A stretch of DNA of 64,000 nucleotides from Luteibacter aegosomaticola (GTDB lineage Bacteria > Pseudomonadota > Gammaproteobacteria > Xanthomonadales > Rhodanobacteraceae): positions 3,410,001 through 3,474,000 of the forward strand of contig NZ_CP095741.1 in NCBI RefSeq assembly GCF_023078475.1, in the 5' to 3' direction. Under the pieces are notes generated by a model, which saw only the letters and a list, made by a program, of their open reading frames with translations, had not been told where the DNA came from and ran no database searches. A program made the position numbers and the translations under genes. Each line of letters begins with the position of its first letter. Within the stretch, counting starts at the first letter, position 1. Positions 1 to 8,146 of the stretch are shown here, in pieces.

Positions 1-1
1 A

Positions 2-163
2 ACGCAGGTGCGTCACATGGGCGGCAAGCTGGTCCGCCTCGAAACGGGCACGGGCCAGCTGGAATCGATCGAACTCTACGAACGCTCCGGCTATCGCCGT
101 TGCCCGCCCTTCGGCGATCATCGCGCCAGTTCCGCCAGCATCTTCATGGAAAAGCCCCTGTGA
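2..163 (+). CDS. GNAT-family N-acetyltransferase, C-terminal fragment (truncated by window edge)
   Basis: Only the last 53 codons are present. The frame starting at base 2 runs without interruption to TGA at 161-163. The visible end carries a run of the type ESIELYERSGYRR followed by a FMEKPL-like terminus, which is the usual C-terminal strand-helix-strand of GNAT acetyltransferases of the PhnO/YncA-like group. The acetyl-CoA binding loop lies before the window and cannot be checked. Its stop overlaps the GTG start of the next acetyltransferase by 3-4 bases, so the two are probably translationally coupled. Substrate unknown. Confidence 0.75.
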   Translation, partial: TQVRHMGGKLVRLETGTGQLESIELYERSGYRRCPPFGDHRASSASIFMEKPL

Positions 164-723
164 TCCGTATCGCCACCGAAGCCGACGCCGCCGCGTGCCA
201 CGCCATCTACGCGCCGATCGTCGAAACCAGCGCCATCACGTTCGAGACAGAGCTTCCCGGTGAAGCCGCGATGCGCGAGCGCATCCGCACGCGCCTGCAG
301 AACCACCCCTGGCTGGTGTGGGAAGAAAACGGCGAAGTCATCGCTTATGCGTACGCCGGCCGATTCCGCGAACGCGCGGCGTACGACTGGATCGCCGAGA
401 CCTCGATCTACGTGCACGAGAAGGCGCGCCGCCGCGGCATCGCACGCAAGCTCTACGGCGTGCTGCTCGATGCCATGCAACGCCAGGGCATCAACCAGGC
501 CGTGGGCGTCATCACCCTGCCCGGCGATACCAGCGTCGCCATGCACGAGGCCATGGGTTTCGCCCCCGCCGGTGTGTGGCCGAAGGCCGGCTACAAGCTC
601 GGCCAGTGGTGGGATGTGGGCGTGTGGAGCAAGTTCATGAGCGAACCGGCGGTGCCGCCGGTCCCCGTCGTGCCGTTCGCCCAGCTGGCCGCCCAGGGCG
701 GCCTGGACGACCTCCTGGGCTAA
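160..723 (+). CDS. GNAT acetyltransferase, phosphinothricin N-acetyltransferase-like
   Basis: A 187-residue acetyltransferase of the PAT/Bar-like group, which transfers acetyl from acetyl-CoA to an amino group of small molecules such as phosphinothricin or methionine sulfoximine. The start is taken as GTG at 160, because this gives the family's usual IRIATEAD-type N-terminus and a 4-base overlap with the preceding stop; an in-frame upstream start at 100 would lie inside the neighbour. Seen in the sequence: the IYAPIV-ETSAITFE opening, a WIAETSIYVHEKARRRGIARKL stretch containing the R-R-x-G-x-A pyrophosphate-binding motif of GNATs, and an MGF-PAGVW ending typical of PAT proteins. The last 25 residues are a Pro-rich tail beyond the usual end. 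Native substrate is unknown. Confidence 0.85.
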   Translation: MIRIATEADAAACHAIYAPIVETSAITFETELPGEAAMRERIRTRLQNHPWLVWEENGEVIAYAYAGRFRERAAYDWIAETSIYVHEKARRRGIARKLYGVLLDAMQRQGINQAVGVITLPGDTSVAMHEAMGFAPAGVWPKAGYKLGQWWDVGVWSKFMSEPAVPPVPVVPFAQLAAQGGLDDLLG

Positions 724-734
724 CCCCTCCCTAT

Positions 735-828
735 GTAGGAGCCCACCCTGTGGGCGACATCTTTCGCGTCACGGCTCAAGCCCTGCGGCGATAAGGCGAA
801 CGGCGTCGCCCACAGGGTGGGCTCCTAC
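735..828. repeat. Type A REP pair (GTAG REP, inverted)
   Basis: Two facing copies of GTAGGAGCCCACCCTGTGGG separated by a short spacer, so the unit starts with GTAGGAG and ends with CTCCTAC. It lies in the gap between the acetyltransferase and the SDR gene. The same core recurs six more times in this window. GTAG at the base of the stem is the hallmark of bacterial REPs mobilised by RAYT transposases; the RAYT itself is not in this window. Confidence 0.9.
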
Positions 829-911
829 GGCATTTATGCGGCGGCGCGGCAGCGGTTGCCACGCCGCCTCGGCTAAACTCGGCGTTTTCACCCCGCATCC
901 CCGGAGTTTCC

Positions 912-1679
912 ATGCAGCTTGATCAGGTCAAGGCCGTCATTACCGGCGGCGCCTCCGGCCTCGGCCACGCCGTGGCCCAGCGCCTCGTCGCCGCCGGTGC
1001 CTCGGTCGCCCTCTTCGACGTGAACGAAGAGAAGGGCCAGGCGGCCGCCGCCGCACTCGGCAAGCACGCCAGCTTCCAGCGCACCGACGTCACCTCCGAA
1101 GACGGTGTCGCCGCGAACGTGGCTGCCGCGGCGCAGGCCATGGGTGGCCTGAATCTCGTCGTGAACTGCGCGGGCATCCTCGGTGCCGGCCGCGTGCTCG
1201 GCAAGGAAGGCCCGATGCCGCTTTCCACCTTCGCCACCACGGTCATGGTGAATCTTGTCGGCAGCTTCAACGTGGCCAAGGCCGCGGCGCAGTTGATGCA
1301 GGGCAATGCAGCTGGCGAAGACGGCGAGCGTGGCCTCATCGTCAACACCGCGTCCGTCGCCGCCTACGAAGGCCAGATTGGCCAGGCCGCCTACTCGGCC
1401 TCGAAGGGTGGCGTGGTCGGCATGACGCTGCCGATGGCGCGTGAACTGTCGCGTTTTGGCATCCGCGTCAACACCATCGCCCCGGGCATTTTCTGGACCC
1501 CGATGGTCGACGGCATGCCGCCGCAGGTACAGGAATCGCTCTCTGCTTCCATTCCGTTCCCGTCACGCCTGGGCAAGCCGGAAGAGTTCGCCGACCTCGT
1601 CGCGTTCCTTATCGGTGCCCGCTACGTCAACGGCGAAACCATCCGCCTCGATGGCGCCGTGCGCCTCGCCCCGAAGTAA
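912..1679 (+). CDS. SDR-family NAD(P)-dependent dehydrogenase, 3-hydroxyacyl-CoA dehydrogenase type II-like
   Basis: A 255-residue classical short-chain dehydrogenase. Visible motifs are the cofactor-binding TGGASGLG near residue 11, an NCAG motif near residue 85, a catalytic Ser in NTASVAA and the YSASKGG catalytic Tyr/Lys pair near residues 161-165, then the IAPGIFWTPM cofactor loop. Overall it resembles the HSD10-type 3-hydroxyacyl-CoA dehydrogenases that oxidise the hydroxyacyl-CoA intermediate in beta-oxidation or isoleucine breakdown, and the length fits. It stands 34 bases before efpL on the same strand and may share its transcript. The acyl-CoA preference is inferred from overall resemblance only. 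Confidence 0.85.
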   Translation: MQLDQVKAVITGGASGLGHAVAQRLVAAGASVALFDVNEEKGQAAAAALGKHASFQRTDVTSEDGVAANVAAAAQAMGGLNLVVNCAGILGAGRVLGKEGPMPLSTFATTVMVNLVGSFNVAKAAAQLMQGNAAGEDGERGLIVNTASVAAYEGQIGQAAYSASKGGVVGMTLPMARELSRFGIRVNTIAPGIFWTPMVDGMPPQVQESLSASIPFPSRLGKPEEFADLVAFLIGARYVNGETIRLDGAVRLAPK

Positions 1680-1712
1680 TCCCATTCCACACACAGCACC
1701 GGCATCGAAGCC

Positions 1713-2276
1713 ATGAAAGCATCTGACGTTAAGAAGGGTAATGTCGTCGAACACGACGGCACCGTGTACCAGGTCCGTGATATCGAACGCAGCTCGCCCA
1801 GCGCGCGCGGCGGCAACATCACCTACCGCTTCACCCTGTATTCCATCCCGGGCAGCCGCAAGTTCGACCTGAGCGTGCGTTCGGAAGACGACCTGAAGGA
1901 AGTCGACCTCGCCCGCCGCCAGGCCAAGTTCTCCTACATGGATGGCGAGGCTTTCGTCTTCATGGACGACGAGGACTACACCCAGTACACGCTCGATGCA
2001 GCCGTGGTGGGTGACAACGCCGGGTACATCGTCGAAGACGCCGAGGGCTACTACGTCCAGGTCATCGACGACGCCCCCGTGGGCCTGCAGGTACCCAGCA
2101 GCGTCGTACTCACCGTGGTGGATACCGCGCCCGAACTGAAGGGCTCGAGCGCCACCAAGCGCAACAAGCCCGCCAAGCTCAGCACCGGTATCGAAATCCA
2201 GGTGCCGGAGTACATCACCAATGGCGAAAAGGTGACGGTGAACACCCTCACCGGCGAGTTCTCGGGCCGCGCCTGA
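1713..2276 (+). CDS. efpL: Elongation factor P-like protein EfpL (YeiP)
   Basis: A 187-residue three-domain EF-P paralogue. EfpL binds between the ribosomal P and E sites and helps ribosomes through proline-rich and some other difficult motifs. The family is recognised by the [12 protein letters not shown] start and by the tip loop at residues 28-34, where SPSARGG places Arg32 where EF-P has the modified lysine; EfpL is thought to act without modification at this position. The C-terminal OB domains read through to a [12 protein letters not shown] end. The canonical EF-P and its lysine aminomutase lie at 39.3-41.0 kb. A strong hairpin follows directly after the stop, so the transcript most likely ends here. 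Confidence 0.95.
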   Translation: MKASDVKKGNVVEHDGTVYQVRDIERSSPSARGGNITYRFTLYSIPGSRKFDLSVRSEDDLKEVDLARRQAKFSYMDGEAFVFMDDEDYTQYTLDAAVVGDNAGYIVEDAEGYYVQVIDDAPVGLQVPSSVVLTVVDTAPELKGSSATKRNKPAKLSTGIEIQVPEYITNGEKVTVNTLTGEFSGRA

Positions 2277-2278
2277 TG

Positions 2279-2323
2279 AACCGCGCGGGACGGAATGCTT
2301 CCACGCTTCCGTCCCGCGGTTTT
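2279..2323 (+). terminator. Rho-independent terminator after efpL
   Basis: About 13-15 bases (CCGCG-GGGACGGAA) pair with TTCCGTCCCGCGG across an 11-base loop and are followed by TTTTG. The hairpin begins three bases after the efpL stop and sits before the next gene on the same strand. Confidence 0.8.
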
Positions 2324-2391
2324 GCTTGCACTCCAGTCAGGATGGTTGCGGCACAATCACAGGCCCACAGGAAGGGCCCTATTTCGCCACC

Positions 2392-4464
2392 ATGAGCCAC
2401 GGTTACTCGCTTCGCGCCAGCGTCATCGATACGCTGATCCGGACGAAGCGTCCCGATGTCCCCATGCGCGTCGCGCTGCGCAATACGGCGGCGGTCGTGC
2501 TGCCGCTGGCGCTCGGCATCTATTTCGGCTTTCCGCAGGTCGGCATCGGTATCGCCGCCGGCGCGCTCGATACGATGTTCTCGGACCAGCCAGGCCCCTA
2601 CCAGCAGCGCCTCAGCCGCTTGTTCCTGGCGGCGCTCTCTGCGGGCGCCGCGGGGCTGGTCGGCTTCCTCATCGGCAGCCACGTGCTGCCCATGGCGCTG
2701 GCCTGCATCGTCTGCGGGTTCTTTGGCGGCATGCTCGTCGTGTTTGGCCCCGACCTCGCGCGCGTGGGCATGACCAGCATGCTGCTGTTGGTGATCTGCG
2801 CCGCGGTACCTACCGATTGGCGCGGCGGCCTGGCGGGCGGCAGCCTCATCTTTGCGGGCGGCATGCTGCTCGCCGCTTTTTCGGTGGCCGCGTGGCCGCT
2901 GCAGCGTTACCTGCCCGAGCGCCGTGCGCTGGCGGGCGTCTTCCGCGGACTTGCCGACCTGGCCCGCCAGCCCTTGCGCGATGGCGATGCGCCAGGCCTC
3001 ACCGAGGCAATGAACGACCTGCAAACCACCCTGCTCGGCCGGCACCACGCGCGAGGCCGTGCCATGGAAGCCTTCCGCGTCTTGCTTGAACTGGCCGAAC
3101 GTATCCGCCTGGAACTCGTGGCCATGGCGGAGCTGGAAACGCGCCGCGATGGCATGGGCGAAATGTTCCGCACCGACGCCGCGCGCGTGCTCAGCGCGAC
3201 CGCGGCGGCACTCGATGCCGCCGAGCCCCCCGAACGCGCGCAGCGCGCGCTCGCCACGCTGCAGGCCAGCGAGCGGGCCCTGCTCTCGGCCGGCGCCACG
3301 GGCATGGGCCTCACGGCCCATATCCAGGCGCTGTCCGGCCAGCTGGCCGCCGTGGTGCGTAACACCAACTGGGCGGGCAGCCGCGGTGAAGAACGCGCCC
3401 AACGTGAGGAAACCACGTTGCCGGAAACCCTGCGCAGTACCTCGCCCTGGGCCACGATCCGCGCCAACCTGACCCCTCATTCGGTCGCGTTCCGCCACGC
3501 CGTGCGCTGCGCCGTGGTGCTCACGCTGGCCTTCGTGCTCTCGCGCTACTTCGCCCTGCCGCATGGCTATTGGCTGCCGATGACCGCCGCCATCGTCCTG
3601 CGCCCCGATTTCGCCGCCACGCTCAATTTTGGCTTGCTGCGCGTGGTCGGCACCATCCTGGGCCTGCTGCTCACGACCTTCCTCCTTCGCCTGACCCCGG
3701 ATGATCCGTGGGCGCACATCACCGTGATGGCCGCCCTCTGCGTGGCGTTCCGTTACCTGGCCGGTGCGCATTACGGCATTGCCGTCGCGGCACTGACCGG
3801 TACCGTCGTGGTGCTGCTTTCGTTTGAAGGCGTGGATCCATTCAACGCCATGTCCGATCGCGTGCTCAACACCGCACTAGGTAGCGCACTGGCGCTGCTT
3901 GCGTACGTGCTGTGGCCCTCGTGGGAGCGCAACCGCGCACGCACGGCGCTATCGGAAATGCTTTGCGCGTACGCCGATTATCTTGACGCGCTGGTCGTGC
4001 CTGCCGACGCGCGCAAGCGCCACGAAGTACGCAGCGCCACTCGCACCGCACGTACCAACGCACAGGCCTCGGTCGACCGCATGCGCGCCGAACCCGGCAC
4101 GCCCGCCCTGCTCCAGGAGCTGGCCGAGACGCTCTACGCCAACGGCAACCGCGTCGCGCGTACCGGCATGACGCTGGAAGCGCTGATCGAAGCCGGCGAG
4201 GTACCCGCCGAATGGGAACACGTGGGGCCCTTCATCAAGGAAGCCTCAAGCGAACTGCGCCGGTTTGGCCTGGCGCTGGTCCGTGCCGACCCGGTCGACA
4301 TTCCTCCTGGCTTGCGCGAGCACCAGCGCACGCTGGTGGAGGCGTTGTCGCGCACGCCGGATCGGGCCTTGGCCGAGGCCATTGGGCGGCTTACTGATCG
4401 GCTTACCGATAACGTGGACACGATTGCGCACGTTGTTAACCGGCGGAGCAGCGCTCCGGCCTGA
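2392..4464 (+). CDS. FUSC-family inner-membrane protein (YccS/AaeB-like)
   Basis: A 690-residue integral membrane protein built as two repeats, each with a block of about five or six hydrophobic helices (residues ~30-170 and ~385-530) followed by a long helical cytoplasmic region. This is the layout of the fusaric-acid-resistance-like family, which includes the aromatic-acid efflux protein AaeB and the uncharacterised YccS. The second membrane block contains the ALPHGYWLPMTAAIVLRP-type motif typical of the family. ATG 2392 is preferred over a TTG at 2326 because the extra N-terminus is unlike the family. No membrane-fusion partner is adjacent, so an export role is possible but unproven. Confidence 0.8.
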   Translation: MSHGYSLRASVIDTLIRTKRPDVPMRVALRNTAAVVLPLALGIYFGFPQVGIGIAAGALDTMFSDQPGPYQQRLSRLFLAALSAGAAGLVGFLIGSHVLPMALACIVCGFFGGMLVVFGPDLARVGMTSMLLLVICAAVPTDWRGGLAGGSLIFAGGMLLAAFSVAAWPLQRYLPERRALAGVFRGLADLARQPLRDGDAPGLTEAMNDLQTTLLGRHHARGRAMEAFRVLLELAERIRLELVAMAELETRRDGMGEMFRTDAARVLSATAAALDAAEPPERAQRALATLQASERALLSAGATGMGLTAHIQALSGQLAAVVRNTNWAGSRGEERAQREETTLPETLRSTSPWATIRANLTPHSVAFRHAVRCAVVLTLAFVLSRYFALPHGYWLPMTAAIVLRPDFAATLNFGLLRVVGTILGLLLTTFLLRLTPDDPWAHITVMAALCVAFRYLAGAHYGIAVAALTGTVVVLLSFEGVDPFNAMSDRVLNTALGSALALLAYVLWPSWERNRARTALSEMLCAYADYLDALVVPADARKRHEVRSATRTARTNAQASVDRMRAEPGTPALLQELAETLYANGNRVARTGMTLEALIEAGEVPAEWEHVGPFIKEASSELRRFGLALVRADPVDIPPGLREHQRTLVEALSRTPDRALAEAIGRLTDRLTDNVDTIAHVVNRRSSAPA

Positions 4465-4531
4465 TCGCGCGGCAAGCGCCCATGTTGCACCGCCAGAGGC
4501 GCCCGCCCCGGCACAGGCCTACACTCGGGCC

Positions 4532-5557
4532 ATGCTCAAGATCGACACCCACGCGCACATCCTGCCCCGGGACTGGCCCGATCTGGCGAGCCGTTTCGGC
4601 GATGACCGGTTCCCGGTGATGACCCATAGCGGTGGCCACCACCGGATCTACCGGTGCGGCAAATTCTTCCGCGAGGTGTGGGAATCCGCCTTTGACATGG
4701 ACCACCGCATCCAGGATTACGCCCGCTTCGGCGTCGGCGTGCAGGTGGTGTCCACGGTGCCCGTGATGTTCTCGTACTGGGCAAAGGGCCACCAGGCCCT
4801 GGAGCTGCACACACACCTCAACGACAGCATGGCCGCCGTGTGCGAGGCGCGCCCGCGCCACTACGCAGGCATCGGCACCGTGCCGTTGCAATCGCCCGAC
4901 CTCGCCATCCGCGAAATGGAGCGCTGCATCGGTGAACTCGGGCTGCAGGGCGTGCAGATCGGCTCGCATTGCAACGACTGGAATCTCGACGCGCCCGAGC
5001 TGTTTCCTTTCTTCGAAGCGGCTGCCGACCTCGGCGCGGCCGTGCTCGTGCACCCGTGGGACATGATGGGCACGGACACCATGCCCAAGTACTGGATGCC
5101 CTGGCTCGTCGGCATGCCGGCCGAGCAAACGCGCGCCGCATGCGCCCTGATTTTTGGCGGCGTGCTCGAGCGCCTGCCCGACCTGAAAATCATGCTGGCC
5201 CACGGGGGCGGCAGCTTCCCCTACACCATTGGCCGCATCGAGCACGGCTTCCGCATGCGCCCGGACCTCGTGGCGACCGACAATGCCCGCAACCCGCGCG
5301 AATATTTCCAGCGGCTGTTCTTCGACTCCTGCGTGCACGATGACGCCGCGCTGCGCTACCTGTTAGGCACCGTCGGCACGAACCGCGTCATGCTGGGCAC
5401 CGACTACCCCTTCCCCCTGGGCGAACAGGAACCCGGCAGCGGCATCGAGGCGCTCGGCCTCGACGACGCCGACCGCGCCCGCCTCTTCCACGGCACCGCG
5501 CTGGAATGGCTGGGCGTCCCCCTGGCCCGGTTCCAGCCCGTAGCCGCCGTGGCGTGA
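4532..5557 (+). CDS. nbaD: 2-amino-3-carboxymuconate-6-semialdehyde decarboxylase (ACMSD)
   Basis: A 341-residue amidohydrolase-fold decarboxylase that converts 2-amino-3-carboxymuconate semialdehyde to 2-aminomuconate semialdehyde, steering tryptophan carbon away from quinolinate and NAD. Metal-ligand positions are all present: the DTHAH motif (His7, His9), His174 in VHPWDMMG, His224 in LAHGGG and Asp291 in LGTDYPFPLG. Spacing and length match characterised bacterial ACMSD. ATG 4532 puts the DTHAH motif at residue 5 as expected. It starts a same-strand run with kynureninase downstream, which agrees with a tryptophan/kynurenine role; the next enzyme of the route is encoded at the far end of the window. 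The symbol follows the Pseudomonas 2-nitrobenzoate pathway gene. Confidence 0.92.
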   Translation: MLKIDTHAHILPRDWPDLASRFGDDRFPVMTHSGGHHRIYRCGKFFREVWESAFDMDHRIQDYARFGVGVQVVSTVPVMFSYWAKGHQALELHTHLNDSMAAVCEARPRHYAGIGTVPLQSPDLAIREMERCIGELGLQGVQIGSHCNDWNLDAPELFPFFEAAADLGAAVLVHPWDMMGTDTMPKYWMPWLVGMPAEQTRAACALIFGGVLERLPDLKIMLAHGGGSFPYTIGRIEHGFRMRPDLVATDNARNPREYFQRLFFDSCVHDDAALRYLLGTVGTNRVMLGTDYPFPLGEQEPGSGIEALGLDDADRARLFHGTALEWLGVPLARFQPVAAVA

Positions 5558-5634
5558 CGCGGCGCACATCGCTTTGCCGGTCCTCCTGCGATCGATATGC
5601 CAAAATGGCAGCACTTCCAGGGGGAAATCGACCA

Positions 5635-6135
5635 ATGCTTCGCAAATTGCTGCGCGCCCTTCCGCTCGCCCTCGTACTGGGCGTGCCGGCTGTCTCCGCC
5701 GCTGACGTGGCCATGGGCGATGGGGTTATCCACTTCAATGTGCCGGATAGCTGGTCGATGATCATGCAGTCCAGCGGCGAGACCGAAACGCAGGTGTTCC
5801 AGGTGCCGGGCTCCAGCCATGCCGATGCCACCCTCTCGCGCGTGACGATCACGCTGAAGAAGGCATCCGACCTCCGCGCGTTCCAGGTGTTTTCCGGCGA
5901 AATGCGCAGCCGCGCCACCAACCTGAAGGACTATGCGCCGGGTACGCCCAAGGCCCCGACAGAAAACGTGTATTCGGCGAAGGAAGGCACGACCAAGCTC
6001 GACTACGTCGAGCGTTACTTCTTCGCCAATGGCTTCGCGATCCAGCTCCGTTGCGTACGCCCGGATGGCGACGCGAAATTCAGCGCCATGTTCGACAAGG
6101 GCTGCACGGACGTCGCCAACTCGCTGCCCCATTAA
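5635..6135 (+). CDS. Small secreted protein of unknown function in the kynurenine run
   Basis: 166 residues with a clear Sec signal peptide (basic MLRKLLR, then a hydrophobic stretch, then an A-x-A-type cleavage site near VSAAD at about residue 22). The mature part has two cysteines (LRCVR and KGCTD) that could form a disulfide and no motif I recognise. It sits between ACMSD and kynU, 77 bases after the former and 20 before the latter, so it is probably co-transcribed with them. A periplasmic location fits poorly with a direct role in a cytoplasmic pathway, so it may be a bystander. Function not known. Confidence 0.75.
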   Translation: MLRKLLRALPLALVLGVPAVSAADVAMGDGVIHFNVPDSWSMIMQSSGETETQVFQVPGSSHADATLSRVTITLKKASDLRAFQVFSGEMRSRATNLKDYAPGTPKAPTENVYSAKEGTTKLDYVERYFFANGFAIQLRCVRPDGDAKFSAMFDKGCTDVANSLPH

Positions 6136-6155
6136 ATGCTCCAGGTTTTTCCGCC

Positions 6156-7436
6156 ATGAACGGTTTTGAAGCCACGCGTGCCTGGGCCGACGCCCAGGAC
6201 GCCGCCGACCCACTGCGCCGCTTCCGCGACGAGTTCCACATCCCGCCGCACGATGGCGGCGATACGCTCTACTTCTGCGGCAATTCACTCGGGCTCCAGC
6301 CGAAAGGCGTGCGTGCCGCCCTCGAAGCCGAACTGCACGATTGGTCCGAGCTCGCGGTAGAGGCCCATTTCCGTGGCCGCTCGCCGTGGATGCACTATCA
6401 CGAGTATGTGCGCGACGCGATGGCCGACGTGGTTGGCGCGAAGCCGCACGAAGTCGTCGCGATGAACACGCTCGGCGTGAACCTTCACCTGATGATGGTG
6501 AGCTTCTACCGGCCCACGCCGGAGCGCCCGGCCATCCTGATGGAAGCCGGCGCGTTCCCGACCGATCGTTATGCGCTGGAATCGCAGGTGCGCTTCCATG
6601 GCTTCGACCCCGCCACGGACCTGATCGAACTCAAGGCCGATGGCGCCGGCGGCACGCTGTCCATGGATGCCATCGAGGCTGCGATCGCCGAACACGGCCA
6701 CCGCCTCGCGCTGATCCTGCTACCCGGTATCCAGTACCGTACCGGCCAGGTGTTCGACCTGAACCGGATCGTGGCGCTGGGCCACGCCGCCGGCTGCATG
6801 GTCGGCTTCGATCTGGCCCACGCCGCGGGCAACCTGCCACTGACCCTGCACGAGACCGGCCCCGACTTCGCCGTGTGGTGCACCTACAAGTACATGAACG
6901 CTGGCCCGGGCGCGGTCGCCGCCGCGTTCGTGCACGAACGCCATGCGCATGCCGATGTGCCCCGCTTCGCAGGCTGGTGGGGTCACGACAAGAGCACGCG
7001 CTTCCAGATGGGCCCACAGTTCGTCCCGACGCCGGGCGCCGATGGCTGGCAGCTCTCCAACCCGCCGATCCTCGCGCTGGCACCGCTGCGCGCGTCGCTG
7101 GATGTTTTCACGCGCGCGGGCATGCCGCGGCTGGTGGAAAAGAGCCGCCGGCTTACCGCGTACCTCGACTGGCTGATCCGCACGCGCCTCGACGACACGC
7201 TGGGTATTGTCACGCCCAACGATCCGGCCCACCGCGGTGCACAGCTCTCGATCCGCGTACGCGCCGGACGCGACGCTGGCCGCGCCTTGTTCGAATACCT
7301 GGAAAAGCACGGCGTCATCGGCGACTGGCGCGAGCCGGATGTGATCCGCCTCTCGCCGACGCCGTTGTACAACCGTTTCGCCGATTGCCTCGGCGCGGTC
7401 GAGGCCATCGAGGCCTGGCGCGCGAGCCACGCATGA
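6156..7436 (+). CDS. kynU: Kynureninase
   Basis: A 426-residue PLP enzyme that cleaves 3-hydroxykynurenine or kynurenine to 3-hydroxyanthranilate or anthranilate plus alanine. Typical kynureninase segments are FCGNSLGLQPK near residue 40, the GRSPWMHYHEYVRD substrate-side motif, FDLAHAAGN near residue 218 and the PLP-lysine motif WCTYKYMNAGPGA with Lys245. Family length is normal. ATG 6156 gives the expected N-terminus. Its TGA stop overlaps the ATG of the following unknown gene (ATGA), so the two are coupled. With ACMSD upstream this block serves tryptophan breakdown or NAD-related metabolism. Confidence 0.95.
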   Translation: MNGFEATRAWADAQDAADPLRRFRDEFHIPPHDGGDTLYFCGNSLGLQPKGVRAALEAELHDWSELAVEAHFRGRSPWMHYHEYVRDAMADVVGAKPHEVVAMNTLGVNLHLMMVSFYRPTPERPAILMEAGAFPTDRYALESQVRFHGFDPATDLIELKADGAGGTLSMDAIEAAIAEHGHRLALILLPGIQYRTGQVFDLNRIVALGHAAGCMVGFDLAHAAGNLPLTLHETGPDFAVWCTYKYMNAGPGAVAAAFVHERHAHADVPRFAGWWGHDKSTRFQMGPQFVPTPGADGWQLSNPPILALAPLRASLDVFTRAGMPRLVEKSRRLTAYLDWLIRTRLDDTLGIVTPNDPAHRGAQLSIRVRAGRDAGRALFEYLEKHGVIGDWREPDVIRLSPTPLYNRFADCLGAVEAIEAWRASHA

Positions 7437-8143
7437 GCCTCGGTGATCTTTATGCCGCCCCCCATGTGGAGCGCGGCAACGGCTTCGCCATGCAGGCCAC
7501 GACCCACTGGCTGCGCATGGTGCCGGGCCGGACGCTGTTCGGCCTGAAAGCCGGCGGCCTCCGCGTGGAAATCCCCGACCTGCCCGATGGCGTACGCCAC
7601 TACGGCATCGAAGCGGTCGACAACGGCCACCGCTTCGCCCTGCTCGATGTGAGCAGCCACTGGCTAAGCGAGCATCCCGAGGCCACCGACCGCTACCTCG
7701 CCAACCTGCGGCCCATCGTCGGCAGCAAGGCAGCGCGCCTGGAAGGCTTCGCGAAACACGCCGCCGTGAACGGCAGCATCGAGCTCTTCCTCGGCCCCGA
7801 ATTCGACCGCGTTCCGCTGGAACTCGACACCGACGATGGCTCCTACGAAGTCGCCCGCGACCTCCTCACCCACGCCCCCCGCCAGGGCCGCACGGCCTTC
7901 GCCATGCCGCGCGGCGTGGGTTCGTCGAAGTACGACACGCCGGATTTCTTCGCTGGTGCGCAGTCGTGGATTGATGGGGAGCGGTTACTGGTGGAGTTTG
8001 CGCCGGAGGAAGGTGGGAGGCAGGAGACGATCGCGGTGGATCGTGGCGAGCTACTGGGAGCACTGGAGCGATGCTGGAAGGCAATGACTCGGGTCGCCGA
8101 GAAGCTGCGCCACGGCCTCCACGAGCTCACGGAGCCGCGATGA
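7433..8143 (+). CDS. Unknown protein translationally coupled to kynU
   Basis: 236 residues, soluble, with no signal peptide or membrane segment and no motif I recognise. The reading frame has the high third-position GC of its neighbours, and it overlaps kynU by four bases (ATGA), so it is almost certainly expressed. The second half is acidic (EFAPEEGG, ALERCWKAMT). The coupling suggests a role connected with the kynurenine pathway, but the sequence itself gives no enzymatic clue. It ends four bases from the convergent ABC transporter gene, at the border of a lower-GC island. Confidence 0.75.
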   Translation: MSLGDLYAAPHVERGNGFAMQATTHWLRMVPGRTLFGLKAGGLRVEIPDLPDGVRHYGIEAVDNGHRFALLDVSSHWLSEHPEATDRYLANLRPIVGSKAARLEGFAKHAAVNGSIELFLGPEFDRVPLELDTDDGSYEVARDLLTHAPRQGRTAFAMPRGVGSSKYDTPDFFAGAQSWIDGERLLVEFAPEEGGRQETIAVDRGELLGALERCWKAMTRVAEKLRHGLHELTEPR

Positions 8144-8146
8144 GCG

